Shown one piece after another: positions 43,218 through 51,845 of a stretch of 64,000 nt of DNA. Below the pieces are notes generated by a model. That model worked only from the letters and a program-made list of their open reading frames with translations, was not told the origin of the DNA and searched no databases. The position numbers were made by a program, and so were the translations under genes. Each line of letters starts with the position of its first letter. The first letter of the stretch is position 1. This stretch comes from JAGPUQ01 sp050250395 (GTDB taxonomy: Bacteria > Pseudomonadota > Gammaproteobacteria > Pseudomonadales > Porticoccaceae): NCBI GenBank assembly GCA_050250395.1, contig JBFWOQ010000012.1, positions 1 through 64,000 of the forward strand, written 5' to 3'.

Positions 43218-44339
43218 TTACTGAACCTGGATCGGCAGGTTGAACAGTTTCTTCACGTTGTCGTGCCGCACGGCGTTTTTCTGCGCTTCGCTCAGGTGCG
43301 CCATCTGCTCCGCCAGAATCGCCTGAGAGTTGGGCCAGGTCGCGTCCGTGTGCGGATAGTCGTTGGCCCAGATGAGGCAGCCGGCATCGACGATGCTCTG
43401 GTTCAGATAGGCCGTGGCATCGTCCTGGAAGGTGAAGGAGACATTCTTGGTGATGTACTCGCTCGGCATCTTCTTGAGCGTGGACTCGGCGATCGCGCCC
43501 AGGCGCTTGATGGCGTGATCGGCACGGTACGCGTAGTGCGGGATCCAGCCGGCGTCGGCTTCGGCGATCACCATCTTGAGATTGGGGTGCCTGTCGAAGT
43601 TGCCACCGAACAGGAATACGCCCAGCACATCCTGAACACTGCGCATGATGTTCATGAAGCCGTTGGCCAACGCGCCGCGTTTGGGAGCCAGGGCTTCCTT
43701 CACGCTGTTGTCATCGGAGGTCAGGATGTGGAAGCAGACCGGCATGTCGAGGTCGGTCGCGCACTCCCACAGTGCATCGTAATCGGGATGGTCGTAATCG
43801 GCGTGCTGGGGACGGCCCGGCATCATCATGCCTACCATGCCCATTTCCTTGGCCTTGCGGAAGTCCTTGATCGTCTCGTCCACGCTTTCGGCCGCGGTTT
43901 GAGCCAGTCCGAACAACCGGTTGGGGGCGCCGCCACAGAAGGTTTCGAGCCAGCGGTTGTAGGCGCGCATGCAGGCGGACTTGTAGGCGAAGTCCTTGTG
44001 GGTGCAGAGCACCATGCCGATCGAGGCGTAGATGATCTCGGCGCAGACGCCGTCGCGATCCTGGGCTTCGGTGCGAAATTTCGGGTCCCAGGCTGCCTTG
44101 GGGATGTCCTCGAATTTGCTGTTACGAAATTTGCCGAGTTCGTTGGCGGGAACGCCGGCGGCACCCAGGAGCGCAACCGGGATGACATCGTCGACACCGG
44201 GAATGTGAAAGATATGCCCGCCGCCGGGCGCATCCATGATCCGGGGAGCCTGGTCGCGATACTTGGGTTCGATGAAGTCGATATAACAGTTTGGCGGCTC
44301 GACAATATGCGAATCCGCGGAGATCGCCGGTTTGATCAT
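43218..44339 (-). CDS. Amidohydrolase-2 family metal-dependent hydrolase/decarboxylase
   Basis: A 373-residue TIM-barrel protein of the Amidohydro_2 group, which includes ACMSD, gamma-resorcylate decarboxylase and related aromatic-acid decarboxylases. Seen: N-terminal ISADSHIVEPP (metal region), GVCAEIIYAS, CFHILTSDDN (metal His), VIAEADAGWIPHYAYRADH and the late catalytic Asp in IWANDYPHTDATWP. From the ATG at 44339; the upstream open frame is unrelated. Similar proteins occur in aromatic and steroid catabolism; substrate unknown. Confidence 0.88.
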   Translation of the reverse strand: MIKPAISADSHIVEPPNCYIDFIEPKYRDQAPRIMDAPGGGHIFHIPGVDDVIPVALLGAAGVPANELGKFRNSKFEDIPKAAWDPKFRTEAQDRDGVCAEIIYASIGMVLCTHKDFAYKSACMRAYNRWLETFCGGAPNRLFGLAQTAAESVDETIKDFRKAKEMGMVGMMMPGRPQHADYDHPDYDALWECATDLDMPVCFHILTSDDNSVKEALAPKRGALANGFMNIMRSVQDVLGVFLFGGNFDRHPNLKMVIAEADAGWIPHYAYRADHAIKRLGAIAESTLKKMPSEYITKNVSFTFQDDATAYLNQSIVDAGCLIWANDYPHTDATWPNSQAILAEQMAHLSEAQKNAVRHDNVKKLFNLPIQVQ

Positions 44340-44695
44340 GACAGAAGGCCTCTTGCTTGAGAGTGTGGAGAATCGGGTGTTGGTCTCGGTTTGGCCAGGG
44401 AACCCCCGGCGGGCGTCAGTACTCCACAATGCTACCCATAAGTCAATGTTGATACTAAAGCGTATAGTGAAATCTCGGTGGACCGTCAGTCAGCCTGTAT
44501 GGCGGCGTGTGCCGTTTTTCGCGCCTTGCCAGCGGCGAGGGTGCCGGTGAGGCATGTTTCCTATTGGTTACGGCCCCGCTGGAATCCCCTGGCAGCGGTC
44601 TTTCAACAAGCTGTTAGAATCGCCCCGCCTGCCGCCTGGTTGCCGCGCGGCACGGATATGCGAACCTGGCCCTTCGATCCAATGATGAGAACTCC
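44340..44695. other. Divergent intergenic region amidohydrolase / kup
   Basis: About 356 bases. No gene seen. It contains a right-end remnant of the family 1 element (44601-44613) 79 bases upstream of the kup GTG, and the promoters of both flanking genes. Confidence 0.6.
44601..44613 (+). repeat. Family 1 element remnant D (right terminal repeat only)
   Basis: TTTCAACAAGCTG followed by TTAG (a YTAR site) is identical to the right end of the full copies. Nothing else of the element remains. Confidence 0.65.
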
Positions 44696-46600
44696 GTGAC
44701 ATCGTCCGAAAACGAGCATCCCCCCACCGACACATCCACCGAAAAGCGCATGTTGCCGCTTGCCCTCGCGGCGATCGGCGTGGTGTACGGGGATATCGGT
44801 ACCAGTCCCCTGTACACCTTGCGGGAAGTGTTTAGCGGGCCTCATTCGCTCCCTCTTTCACCCGGCAATCTGCTCGGAATACTGTCGCTGGTGTTCTGGG
44901 CGCTGTTCACCGTGATTACCCTCAAATACGTCATTTTCATGATGCGCGCCGACAACCGCGGCGAAGGCGGCATCATGGCGCTGATCGCGCTGACGCTGCG
45001 CGCGGTGAAACGCCACCCACGGCTGCGTTGGGTGCTGATGTCGCTGGGGCTATTCGGGGCGGCCCTGTTCTACGGCGATGGGGTAATCACGCCGGCTATC
45101 TCGGTGCTGAGCGCCGTGGAGGGGCTGAAGGTCGCCGCGCCGGCGCTGGAGTTTTACGTGGTGCCCGCGACCTTGGTCATACTGATCCTGTTGTTCGTGG
45201 TTCAGGCACGGGGAACCGGCAGCATGGGCAGGCTGTTTGGGCCCGTCATGTGCCTGTGGTTTCTGGTGCTCGCAGTCCTTGGAACCATAAGCATCCTTGC
45301 CGAGCCATCGGTACTCAAGGCTGTCAATCCGCTTTATGCGGCACGGTTCTTTCTCGCTAATCAGTGGCATGGCTTCCTGGCGCTGGGGGCAGTGGTACTG
45401 GCGGTGACCGGCGGCGAAGCCCTCTACGCGGACATGGGACATTTCGGCCGGCGCCCCATTCGGTTCGCCTGGCTCTGGTATGTATGGCCGGCATTGCTGC
45501 TGAATTATTTCGGTCAGGGCGCGCTGCTGCTGCGCGATCCTGCCGCCGCCGAAAGTCCTTTCTATCTGCTGGCGCCTTCCTGGGCGCTGTATCCCCTGGT
45601 GCTGCTGGCCACGGCGGCGACCGTGATCGCCTCGCAGGCGGTTATTTCAGGGACGTTTTCGGTGACACGGCAGGCCATGCAACTGGGTTACTGCCCCCGT
45701 CTGGAAGTGGTTCATACGTCCGATCGGGAGATCGGGCAGGTGTATATCCCCCTGGTCAACTGGGGCTTGCTGGCAGGGGTGGTCCTGCTGGTCCTGCTGT
45801 TCCGGTCATCGTCCAATCTGGCGGCGGCCTACGGCATCGCGGTCACCGGTACCATGGCGATCGATACGATACTGGCCGCGGTGGTAGCGGCGACTCTATG
45901 GTCCTGGGGCCGGTTCCCGGCGATCGTCTGCGCCCTGAGTTTCCTGGTGGTGGATCTGGCCTTCTTTGGCGCCTGTGCCGCGAAACTACTTCATGGCGGC
46001 TGGATGCCGGTGGTGGTCGCCATCGCGATGTTTACGCTGCTCTCGACCTGGAAGCGGGGTCGCGAATTGCTGCTGCAACGTCTTGGCAGCGGTGCGGTCG
46101 ATATCGATTCGTTTCTTGCCGGCATCGCCGCCCATCCGCTGCCCAGAGTTCCGGGCACAGCGGTTTTCATGACGGCGAGCCTCGAAGGGGTGCCCCACGC
46201 GCTGCTCCATAACCTGATTCACAACAAGGTGCTGCACGAGCGGGTCGTCTTGTTGACGGTGACCAACGAAGACGTTCCCCATGTTCCTGTCGAAGAGCGC
46301 GTTGCAATCGAACCCCTGGCGGAGAATTTCTATCGGCTGCTGCTGCGCTACGGTTTCAAGGACGAACCCGATGTGCCCGCGGCGCTGGAAGCCTGCAGCG
46401 TGTTCGGGATCGAGTTCCGTTTGATGGAGACTTCGTTCTTCTTCAGCCGCGAGACCCTGATTTCCACCAAGGTGCCGGGCATGGCGCGGTGGCGAGAGAA
46501 GCTGTTCATCAGCATGGCGCGCAATGCCGCCGGTGCCATGACGTTTTTCCGCATTCCCACCAACCGGGTGGTGGAGCTGGGTAGTCAGGTCGAACTTTGA
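44696..46600 (+). CDS. kup: Kup low-affinity potassium uptake transporter
   Basis: A 634-residue K+/H+ symporter. About twelve membrane segments follow ALAAIGVVYGDIGTSPLYTLRE, the family signature; GDGVITPAISVLSAVEGL, ADMGHFGRRPI and AYGIAVTGTMAID are also typical. The C-terminal cytoplasmic part (from about 470) matches the Kup tail. GTG start with a weak ribosome site. Alone on its transcript. Confidence 0.95.
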   Translation: MTSSENEHPPTDTSTEKRMLPLALAAIGVVYGDIGTSPLYTLREVFSGPHSLPLSPGNLLGILSLVFWALFTVITLKYVIFMMRADNRGEGGIMALIALTLRAVKRHPRLRWVLMSLGLFGAALFYGDGVITPAISVLSAVEGLKVAAPALEFYVVPATLVILILLFVVQARGTGSMGRLFGPVMCLWFLVLAVLGTISILAEPSVLKAVNPLYAARFFLANQWHGFLALGAVVLAVTGGEALYADMGHFGRRPIRFAWLWYVWPALLLNYFGQGALLLRDPAAAESPFYLLAPSWALYPLVLLATAATVIASQAVISGTFSVTRQAMQLGYCPRLEVVHTSDREIGQVYIPLVNWGLLAGVVLLVLLFRSSSNLAAAYGIAVTGTMAIDTILAAVVAATLWSWGRFPAIVCALSFLVVDLAFFGACAAKLLHGGWMPVVVAIAMFTLLSTWKRGRELLLQRLGSGAVDIDSFLAGIAAHPLPRVPGTAVFMTASLEGVPHALLHNLIHNKVLHERVVLLTVTNEDVPHVPVEERVAIEPLAENFYRLLLRYGFKDEPDVPAALEACSVFGIEFRLMETSFFFSRETLISTKVPGMARWREKLFISMARNAAGAMTFFRIPTNRVVELGSQVEL

Positions 46601-46656
46601 TCTTCCCGGCCCTTGTCTGGCGTTGAACCACGGATCACCAGCCCTTCCCTCCGGCC

Positions 46657-48294
46657 ATGCTGCGACTGACTGAACTCAAATTGCCGCTGGATCACACCGC
46701 TGCCGATCTGCGCGCGGCGATCCTGAACCGGCTTGGCATCACCGCCGACGAATTGCACTCATTCACACTGTTCCGACGCGGTCAGGATGCGCGCAAGCGC
46801 GGCCATATCCAGTGGGTGTACACGCTCGATATCCAGACCACCCGCGACGCCAGGCTGCTGGAAAAATTCGCCCTCGATCCGCACATCGGCCCAGCGCCGG
46901 ATACCGCCTACCGACCTGTTGCCGTGGCGCCGTCCGGGCTCGATGAGCGCCCGGTGGTGATCGGCTTCGGCCCCTGCGGCCTGTTCGCGGCGCTGATCCT
47001 GGCCGAGTCCGGGTTTCGGCCCATCGTGCTGGAGCGGGGCAAGGCCGTGCGCGAGCGCACCCGGGATACCTGGGCCCTGTGGCGCGAGCGCAGGCTGGAC
47101 CCGGAATCCAATGTGCAGTTCGGCGAAGGTGGCGCCGGTACTTTTTCCGACGGCAAGCTCTACAGCCAGATCAAGGATCCGCGCCATCTCGGTCGCAAGG
47201 TGCTGGACGAGTTCGTCGCCGCCGGCGCCCCGGAAGAAATACGCTACGTCAGCAAGCCGCACATCGGCACCTTTCGCCTGGTGGCGGTAGTACAGGCGAT
47301 GCGCGAAAAAATCATCGCCCTGGGGGGCGACGTCCGGTTCGGCCAGCGGGTGACGGATCTGTTGGTGGAGAATCGCCAGGTCGCCGGCGTGCAGCTCGCC
47401 GACGGTGCCCGCATCGCCACCCGGCATGTGGTGCTGGCGGTCGGCCACAGCGCCCGCGATACCTTCCGCATGCTCCACGGACGCGGTGTTCATATGGAGC
47501 CGAAACCCTTTTCCATCGGCCTGCGGGTCGAGCATTCGCAAGCGATCATCGACCGCGCCCGCTTTGGGGCCCAGGCTGGTCATCCGCTGCTTGGCGCCGC
47601 CGATTACAAACTGGTGCATCACGCGAGCAACGGCCGCACGGTCTACAGCTTCTGCATGTGTCCCGGCGGTACCGTGGTCGCCGCCAGCAGCGAGCCGGGG
47701 CGCGTGGTCACCAATGGCATGAGCCAGTATTCGCGCAACGAGCGCAACGCCAACGCCGCCATTGTGGTGGGTATCACCCCGGTGGATTTTTCCTTCGACG
47801 ATCCGCTCGCGGGTATCGCATTGCAGGAAGACCTGGAGGCGCGTGCCTTTACGCTGGGTGGCGGCAACTACGATGCCCCCGCGCAACGGGTCGGCGATTT
47901 TCTCGCCAACCGTGCGTCGACAGGGCTCGGCGACGTGATTCCTTCCTATCAACCCGGCATCCACCTCACCAACCTTGCCGGATTGCTGCCCGATTACGCC
48001 GCCGAGGCGATCCGGGAGGCGATGCCGGCGTTCGGGCGCCAGATTGCCGGCTTTGACGCAGCGGACGCCGTGTTCACCGCGGTGGAAACCCGCACCTCGT
48101 CGCCGCTGCGGATCCGCCGCGAGCGCGACACCCTGGAAAGCATCAACACCCAAGGGCTGTACCCGGCGGGCGAGGGCGCGGGCTACGCTGGCGGAATCTA
48201 CTCGGCGGCCATCGACGGTATCGAGATTGCAGAAGCCGTTGCGCGCGATCTGGTAGCCGAGCACGCCCGGCACTCCGGCCGGCAGGGAGGGTGA
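46657..48294 (+). CDS. FAD-dependent oxidoreductase (COG2509 type)
   Basis: A 545-residue flavoprotein. N-terminal 90 residues form a small domain (LRLTELKLPLDHTAADLRAA), then the FAD Rossmann motif VVIGFGPCGLFAALILAESG, the LERGKAVRERTRDT and NVQFGEGGAGTFSDGKLYSQ stretches, and a C-terminal YPAGEGAGYAGGIYSAAIDG. COG2509 dehydrogenases have no established substrate. No ribosome site is obvious before the ATG. Ends overlapping the next flavoprotein gene by four bases. Confidence 0.88.
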   Translation: MLRLTELKLPLDHTAADLRAAILNRLGITADELHSFTLFRRGQDARKRGHIQWVYTLDIQTTRDARLLEKFALDPHIGPAPDTAYRPVAVAPSGLDERPVVIGFGPCGLFAALILAESGFRPIVLERGKAVRERTRDTWALWRERRLDPESNVQFGEGGAGTFSDGKLYSQIKDPRHLGRKVLDEFVAAGAPEEIRYVSKPHIGTFRLVAVVQAMREKIIALGGDVRFGQRVTDLLVENRQVAGVQLADGARIATRHVVLAVGHSARDTFRMLHGRGVHMEPKPFSIGLRVEHSQAIIDRARFGAQAGHPLLGAADYKLVHHASNGRTVYSFCMCPGGTVVAASSEPGRVVTNGMSQYSRNERNANAAIVVGITPVDFSFDDPLAGIALQEDLEARAFTLGGGNYDAPAQRVGDFLANRASTGLGDVIPSYQPGIHLTNLAGLLPDYAAEAIREAMPAFGRQIAGFDAADAVFTAVETRTSSPLRIRRERDTLESINTQGLYPAGEGAGYAGGIYSAAIDGIEIAEAVARDLVAEHARHSGRQGG

Positions 48295-49475
48295 ACACGC
48301 GTCAATTCGATGTCGCGATCGTCGGCGGCGGGGCAGCCGGACTCATGTGTGCCCTCACCGCCGGCGGTCGGGGTCGCCGCGTGCTGGTGATCGAACACAG
48401 CAACCGCATCGGCAAGAAGATCCTGATGTCCGGCGGCGGTCGTTGCAATTTCACCAATCTGTACACGACACCCGCCAACTTTCGATCCGCCAATCCGCAT
48501 TTCTGCAAATCGGCGCTGGCGCGCTACGGACCCCAGGACTTCATCGCCTTGGTCCAGAAACATCGTATTCGCTACCACGAAAAGGAACTCGGGCAACTGT
48601 TCTGCGACGAATCGGCCAGTGACATCGTCGCGATGCTGCACGCCGAGTGCGAACACGCCGGGGTACGCATCGCGGTGAATTGCCCCGTCGGAGCCATCGC
48701 GAAGACGGATGCCGGCTTTGCCCTCGACACCGCCACGGGTCCGGTCACCGCCACCGCGCTGGTGATCGCCACCGGCGGCCTCTCGATTCCCACCCTGGGC
48801 GCCACCGGCTTTGGCTATGAAATCGCCCGGCAGTTCGGTCACGAGCTGCGCCCCACGCGCGCCGCCCTGGTGCCGTTCACGTTCGGCGGCACCGCGCGCG
48901 AACGCTGCGCGGGACTCAGCGGCGTATCGCTGCCGGTCGGCGTCCGTTGCCGCGGCATCGAGTTCATCGGCGCCATGCTGTTCACGCATCGCGGCATCAG
49001 TGGTCCGGCGATGTTGCAGATATCGTCCTGCTGGGAGCCGGGCGATGAGCTCGACATCGACCTGCTGCCGGGAATGGACGCGCGCGAATGGCTGCAAGGG
49101 TGCCGTGCCGAGCGGCCGGATACCCATCTGCATACCCTGCTTGCGCGTGCGCTGCCCAAGCGTTTTGCGCAGGATCTGTGCGCGCACGAGCTGACGAGCC
49201 GGCCGCTCAGGCAATACGGTCCGGCCGAGCTCGACGCAGTCGCCGGCCAGTTGGCGCACTGGCGGCTGCGACCCGCGGGCACCGAAGGTTATCGCACCGC
49301 GGAAGTCACGCTGGGTGGCGTCGACACGAACGGGTTGTCATCGGCGACCATGGCGTCGAAGATCGTGCCGGGCTTGTATTTCATCGGCGAAGTGGTGGAC
49401 GTCTCCGGAGAGCTCGGCGGCTTCAATTTTCAGTGGGCCTGGGCGTCGGGTCATGCCGCCGGCCTCGCCGTCTGA
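48291..49475 (+). CDS. HI0933/YhiN-family flavoprotein
   Basis: A 394-residue flavoprotein of the HI0933-like group. FAD motif FDVAIVGGGAAGLMCALTAG, GKKILMSGGGRCNFTN (family signature), ALVIATGGLSIPTLGATG, FTHRGISGPAMLQIS, and the closing FIGEVVDVSGELGGFNFQWAWASG. GTG start in a GTGA overlap with the preceding flavoprotein, so the two are coexpressed. Biological substrate unknown. Confidence 0.9.
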   Translation: MNTRQFDVAIVGGGAAGLMCALTAGGRGRRVLVIEHSNRIGKKILMSGGGRCNFTNLYTTPANFRSANPHFCKSALARYGPQDFIALVQKHRIRYHEKELGQLFCDESASDIVAMLHAECEHAGVRIAVNCPVGAIAKTDAGFALDTATGPVTATALVIATGGLSIPTLGATGFGYEIARQFGHELRPTRAALVPFTFGGTARERCAGLSGVSLPVGVRCRGIEFIGAMLFTHRGISGPAMLQISSCWEPGDELDIDLLPGMDAREWLQGCRAERPDTHLHTLLARALPKRFAQDLCAHELTSRPLRQYGPAELDAVAGQLAHWRLRPAGTEGYRTAEVTLGGVDTNGLSSATMASKIVPGLYFIGEVVDVSGELGGFNFQWAWASGHAAGLAV

Positions 49476-49527
49476 ACGCTTCGTCTCTGTTAGCCAACTC
49501 TCGTCGACTGCCGATCAGGAACAACGG

Positions 49528-49944
49528 ATGCTGACGATATCGAACACGGTTGCCATCCCCGACAGCGAGATCGAACTGCACGCGATCCGCGCCCAGGGTG
49601 CCGGCGGTCAGAACGTCAACAAGGTCTCGACCGCCGTACACCTGCGCTTCGATATCGCCGCCTCCTCGCTGCCGGAAGCCTACAAGGCGCGGTTGCTGGT
49701 GTGGCGCGACGCGCGCATCACGGACGACGGCGTGATCGTCATCAAGGCGCAATCGTTCAACAGCCAGCCGAAAAACCGCGCCGATGCGCTGGCACGTCTC
49801 GCCGATATCATTCGTGCCGCCATGGTGGTGGCAAAGAAGCGCCGTCCCACCAAACCGACCCAAGGTTCACAGGCCCGGCGCATGGACAGCAAAACCAAAC
49901 GGGGCACCGCGAAAGCATTGCGCGGGAAAGTAAGCGACGATTGA
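49528..49944 (+). CDS. arfB: ArfB, alternative ribosome-rescue peptidyl-tRNA hydrolase
   Basis: A 138-residue release-factor-like protein that frees stalled ribosomes without a stop codon. It holds the GGQ motif in RAQGAGGQNVNKVSTAVHLR and the basic C-terminal tail (KKRRPTKPTQGSQARRMDSK) that enters the empty mRNA channel. Length equals E. coli YaeJ. The ATG at 49528 is preceded by AGGA; a longer frame to 49315 overlaps the flavoprotein and is not ArfB-like. Copy E of the repeat starts 6 bases after the stop. Confidence 0.93.
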   Translation: MLTISNTVAIPDSEIELHAIRAQGAGGQNVNKVSTAVHLRFDIAASSLPEAYKARLLVWRDARITDDGVIVIKAQSFNSQPKNRADALARLADIIRAAMVVAKKRRPTKPTQGSQARRMDSKTKRGTAKALRGKVSDD

Positions 49945-49950
49945 GCCTAG

Positions 49951-50091
49951 CAGCTTGTTGAAAAGCGTCGCGAGGCGGCCAGATGCGAGGCGCACGGCGC
50001 GCAGCGACCGAGACATATCAAATAGATAGGCGAGGGAGCGAGCACCGCGCAACGAAGCAGATGGCTGCCGCAGCAGTTTTTCAACAAGCTG
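49951..50091 (-). repeat. Family 1 element, copy E (141 bp, intact)
   Basis: The best-preserved copy: ends CAGCTTGTTGAAAA and TTTTCAACAAGCTG are perfect inverted repeats, flanked on both sides by CTAG (49947-49950 and 50092-50095), a perfect target duplication. Opposite orientation to copies A and B. No coding capacity for a transposase. Its right CTAG is shared with the next element. Confidence 0.93.
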
Positions 50092-50095
50092 CTAG

Positions 50096-50225
50096 GGAAG
50101 CGCTGATTTATTCGTCATTCCCGCGAAAGCGGGAATCCATACGTCCGCAACTGATTGAGACTGCGGAAAAACCTGGATGCCCCCTTTCGCGGGCATGACG
50201 GTCGACACGTATTGTTCAGCGTTTC
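50096..50225 (+). repeat. Short inverted-repeat element, family 2 (130 bp)
   Basis: Ends GGAAGCGCTGA and TCAGCGTTTCC are inverted repeats with one mismatch, flanked by CTAG on both sides (50092-50095 and 50226-50229). The interior contains an 8-bp stem-loop ATTCCCGCGAAAGCGGGAAT and a matching second half (CTTTCGCGGGCATGAC), so the element can fold extensively. Non-coding. Confidence 0.88.
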
Positions 50226-50288
50226 CCTAGGTCGGACGCGGTACGGCGTTGGGCTACACTGGGAAAAACTTCAGGGGAGGTAACCGCC

Positions 50289-50693
50289 ATGCTCAAGGTC
50301 ACACGCATCAATCACACCGCCATCGGCACCCGCGCCGAGCTTGATGCCATGCAGCACTTTTACGTCGAGGTGCTGGGCGTCGCTACCGTGGAGCGGGATA
50401 TCCCGGCCAAGCTCGCCGACAAGATTCCCGGATTCTGGATGCAGTTTCCCAACGGCCAGGTCCACGTCATCCAGGCGGACCCCGCGACCGGCGCCAACGC
50501 CATCCCCGGCATGACCTGCCAGCACGCCAATCCCATGGGTCCGCACACCGCGTTTTTCGTGGCGGACATCGAAGCCGCGGCACGGCATCTCGAAGCCAAT
50601 CACATCCCGTTCGACCGCTTCGACCGCTTTATCTTCACCAGCGACCCCGCCGGCAACACGGTGGAGTTCCAGCAGGACCCGGACTGCGCCTGA
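50289..50693 (+). CDS. VOC-superfamily (glyoxalase-like) protein
   Basis: A 134-residue single-module VOC protein (VTRINHTAIGTRAELDAMQH, FYVEVLGVATVERDI, HTAFFVADIEAAARHLEANH, FTSDPAGNTVEFQQDPD). Two His and a Glu in the usual metal positions are present, so a metal centre is plausible. It lies 24 bases upstream of a hydroxyacid dehydrogenase on the same strand, suggesting joint action on a hydroxy or oxo acid; substrate unknown. Confidence 0.85.
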   Translation: MLKVTRINHTAIGTRAELDAMQHFYVEVLGVATVERDIPAKLADKIPGFWMQFPNGQVHVIQADPATGANAIPGMTCQHANPMGPHTAFFVADIEAAARHLEANHIPFDRFDRFIFTSDPAGNTVEFQQDPDCA

Positions 50694-50717
50694 ACCGCGT
50701 CGAAAAAAGGAAACAAC

Positions 50718-51683
50718 GTGAAAATCTATTTCTGTCTGGAAGGACTGCGCATCATCCGGGAACTGCTCCAGCGCGAGTTGCCGAACGATGAGGTGCTCGA
50801 ATGCGCGCCCGCACGGCTGGCGGAAGCGGTGGGCGACGCCGATGTGCTCATCCCGACCCTGACGCCGATCGACGCCGCGCTGCTGGCCGGGAGCAAGGTC
50901 CGGCTGGTGCAGCAGTTCGGCGCCGGCCTGGACACGGTCGATATAGCGGCGGCGACGCGCCTGGGAATCCGGGTCGCCAATGTGCCGGCCGCCGGCACCG
51001 GCAACGCCGAGTCGGTGGCGGAAATCGCGGTGCTGCTGATGCTTGCGCTCGCGCGCCAGCTCCCGGCCGCGCAGGAAAGCGTCCGTCAGGGTCGCGTGGC
51101 AACGCCCACCGGCTGGTCGCTCAAGGGACGCACGGCGGTGATCGTGGGTTACGGCGGCATCGGCCGTGAAGTGGCGCGGCGTCTCGCCGGTTTCGAAATG
51201 CGGGTGCTCGCCGTGTCGCGCAGCGGACCCAAGCACAGCGCGGAGGAGGACGCGATTCCCGTCGCCGGCCATTATCCGGAAAGTGGCTTGCACGACGCGC
51301 TGCGCGAGGCCGATTTCGTGGTGCTCGCGCCGCCCTTGAACGACGCGACGCGCGGACTGCTGGGTGTGGCGGAATTCGCGCTGTTGAAAGCCTCGACCTA
51401 TGTCGTCAACGTGGCGCGCGGCGGCGTGATCGATTACGACGCCTTGCTCGCCGCGCTGCGGGACCAACGTATCGCCGGCGCGGGCCTGGATGTGTTCTGG
51501 CAGGAGCCCATAGATCCCGCCGATCCCATTTTCGACTACAACGTCATCGCCACCCCCCATATCGGCGGCGCCACCGATCTCAGTCTGCGCGGTATCGCGC
51601 GCAAGGTGGCGGAGAACGTCGAGCGCCTGCGACGGGGCGAGATGCCGGTCAACTGCGCGAATCCCGAAGCCGCGCGCGCCTAG
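50718..51683 (+). CDS. D-2-hydroxyacid dehydrogenase, NAD(P)-dependent
   Basis: A 321-residue oxidoreductase of the D-isomer-specific 2-hydroxyacid dehydrogenase family. Rossmann motif VIVGYGGIGREVARRL, catalytic Arg in VNVARGGVIDYD, Glu in DVFWQEPIDPADP and His in NVIATPHIGGAT are all intact. Its TAG stop lies in the CTAG target duplication of the element at 51684-51845. Which acid it acts on is not visible. Confidence 0.9.
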   Translation: MKIYFCLEGLRIIRELLQRELPNDEVLECAPARLAEAVGDADVLIPTLTPIDAALLAGSKVRLVQQFGAGLDTVDIAAATRLGIRVANVPAAGTGNAESVAEIAVLLMLALARQLPAAQESVRQGRVATPTGWSLKGRTAVIVGYGGIGREVARRLAGFEMRVLAVSRSGPKHSAEEDAIPVAGHYPESGLHDALREADFVVLAPPLNDATRGLLGVAEFALLKASTYVVNVARGGVIDYDALLAALRDQRIAGAGLDVFWQEPIDPADPIFDYNVIATPHIGGATDLSLRGIARKVAENVERLRRGEMPVNCANPEAARA

Positions 51684-51845
51684 GAGCCTGTCGGACTTAA
51701 GACTGCCCTACTGCGGAAAAGCCGAATTTGGTTATATTTCGGGCAAATTTTCGTTGAATAGTCCCCGCTATTCGCCGCAAATTTGCCCAAAATCTACCTC
51801 AAATCGGACTTTCCCTCGCTACGGACGCTCAAGTCCGACAGGCTC
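51684..51845 (+). repeat. Short inverted-repeat element, family 3 (162 bp)
   Basis: Perfect 15-bp inverted ends GAGCCTGTCGGACTT / AAGTCCGACAGGCTC, flanked by CTAG duplications (51680-51683, 51846-51849). The terminal sequence resembles ends of IS1031/IS427-type IS5-family elements, from memory. Interior AT-richer than the surroundings and without coding capacity. The duplicated CTAG supplies the TAG stops of both convergent neighbours. Confidence 0.92.

Noticed and set aside
43263..44360. Plus-strand open frame of 365 codons
   Set aside because: Antisense of the amidohydrolase gene, which has metal-site motifs and a proper terminator.
50100..50225. Palindromic GCGAAAGCGGGAATC motif as a CRISPR-like or REP array
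   Set aside because: Only one unit with defined inverted ends and target duplication, so a mobile element explains it better.
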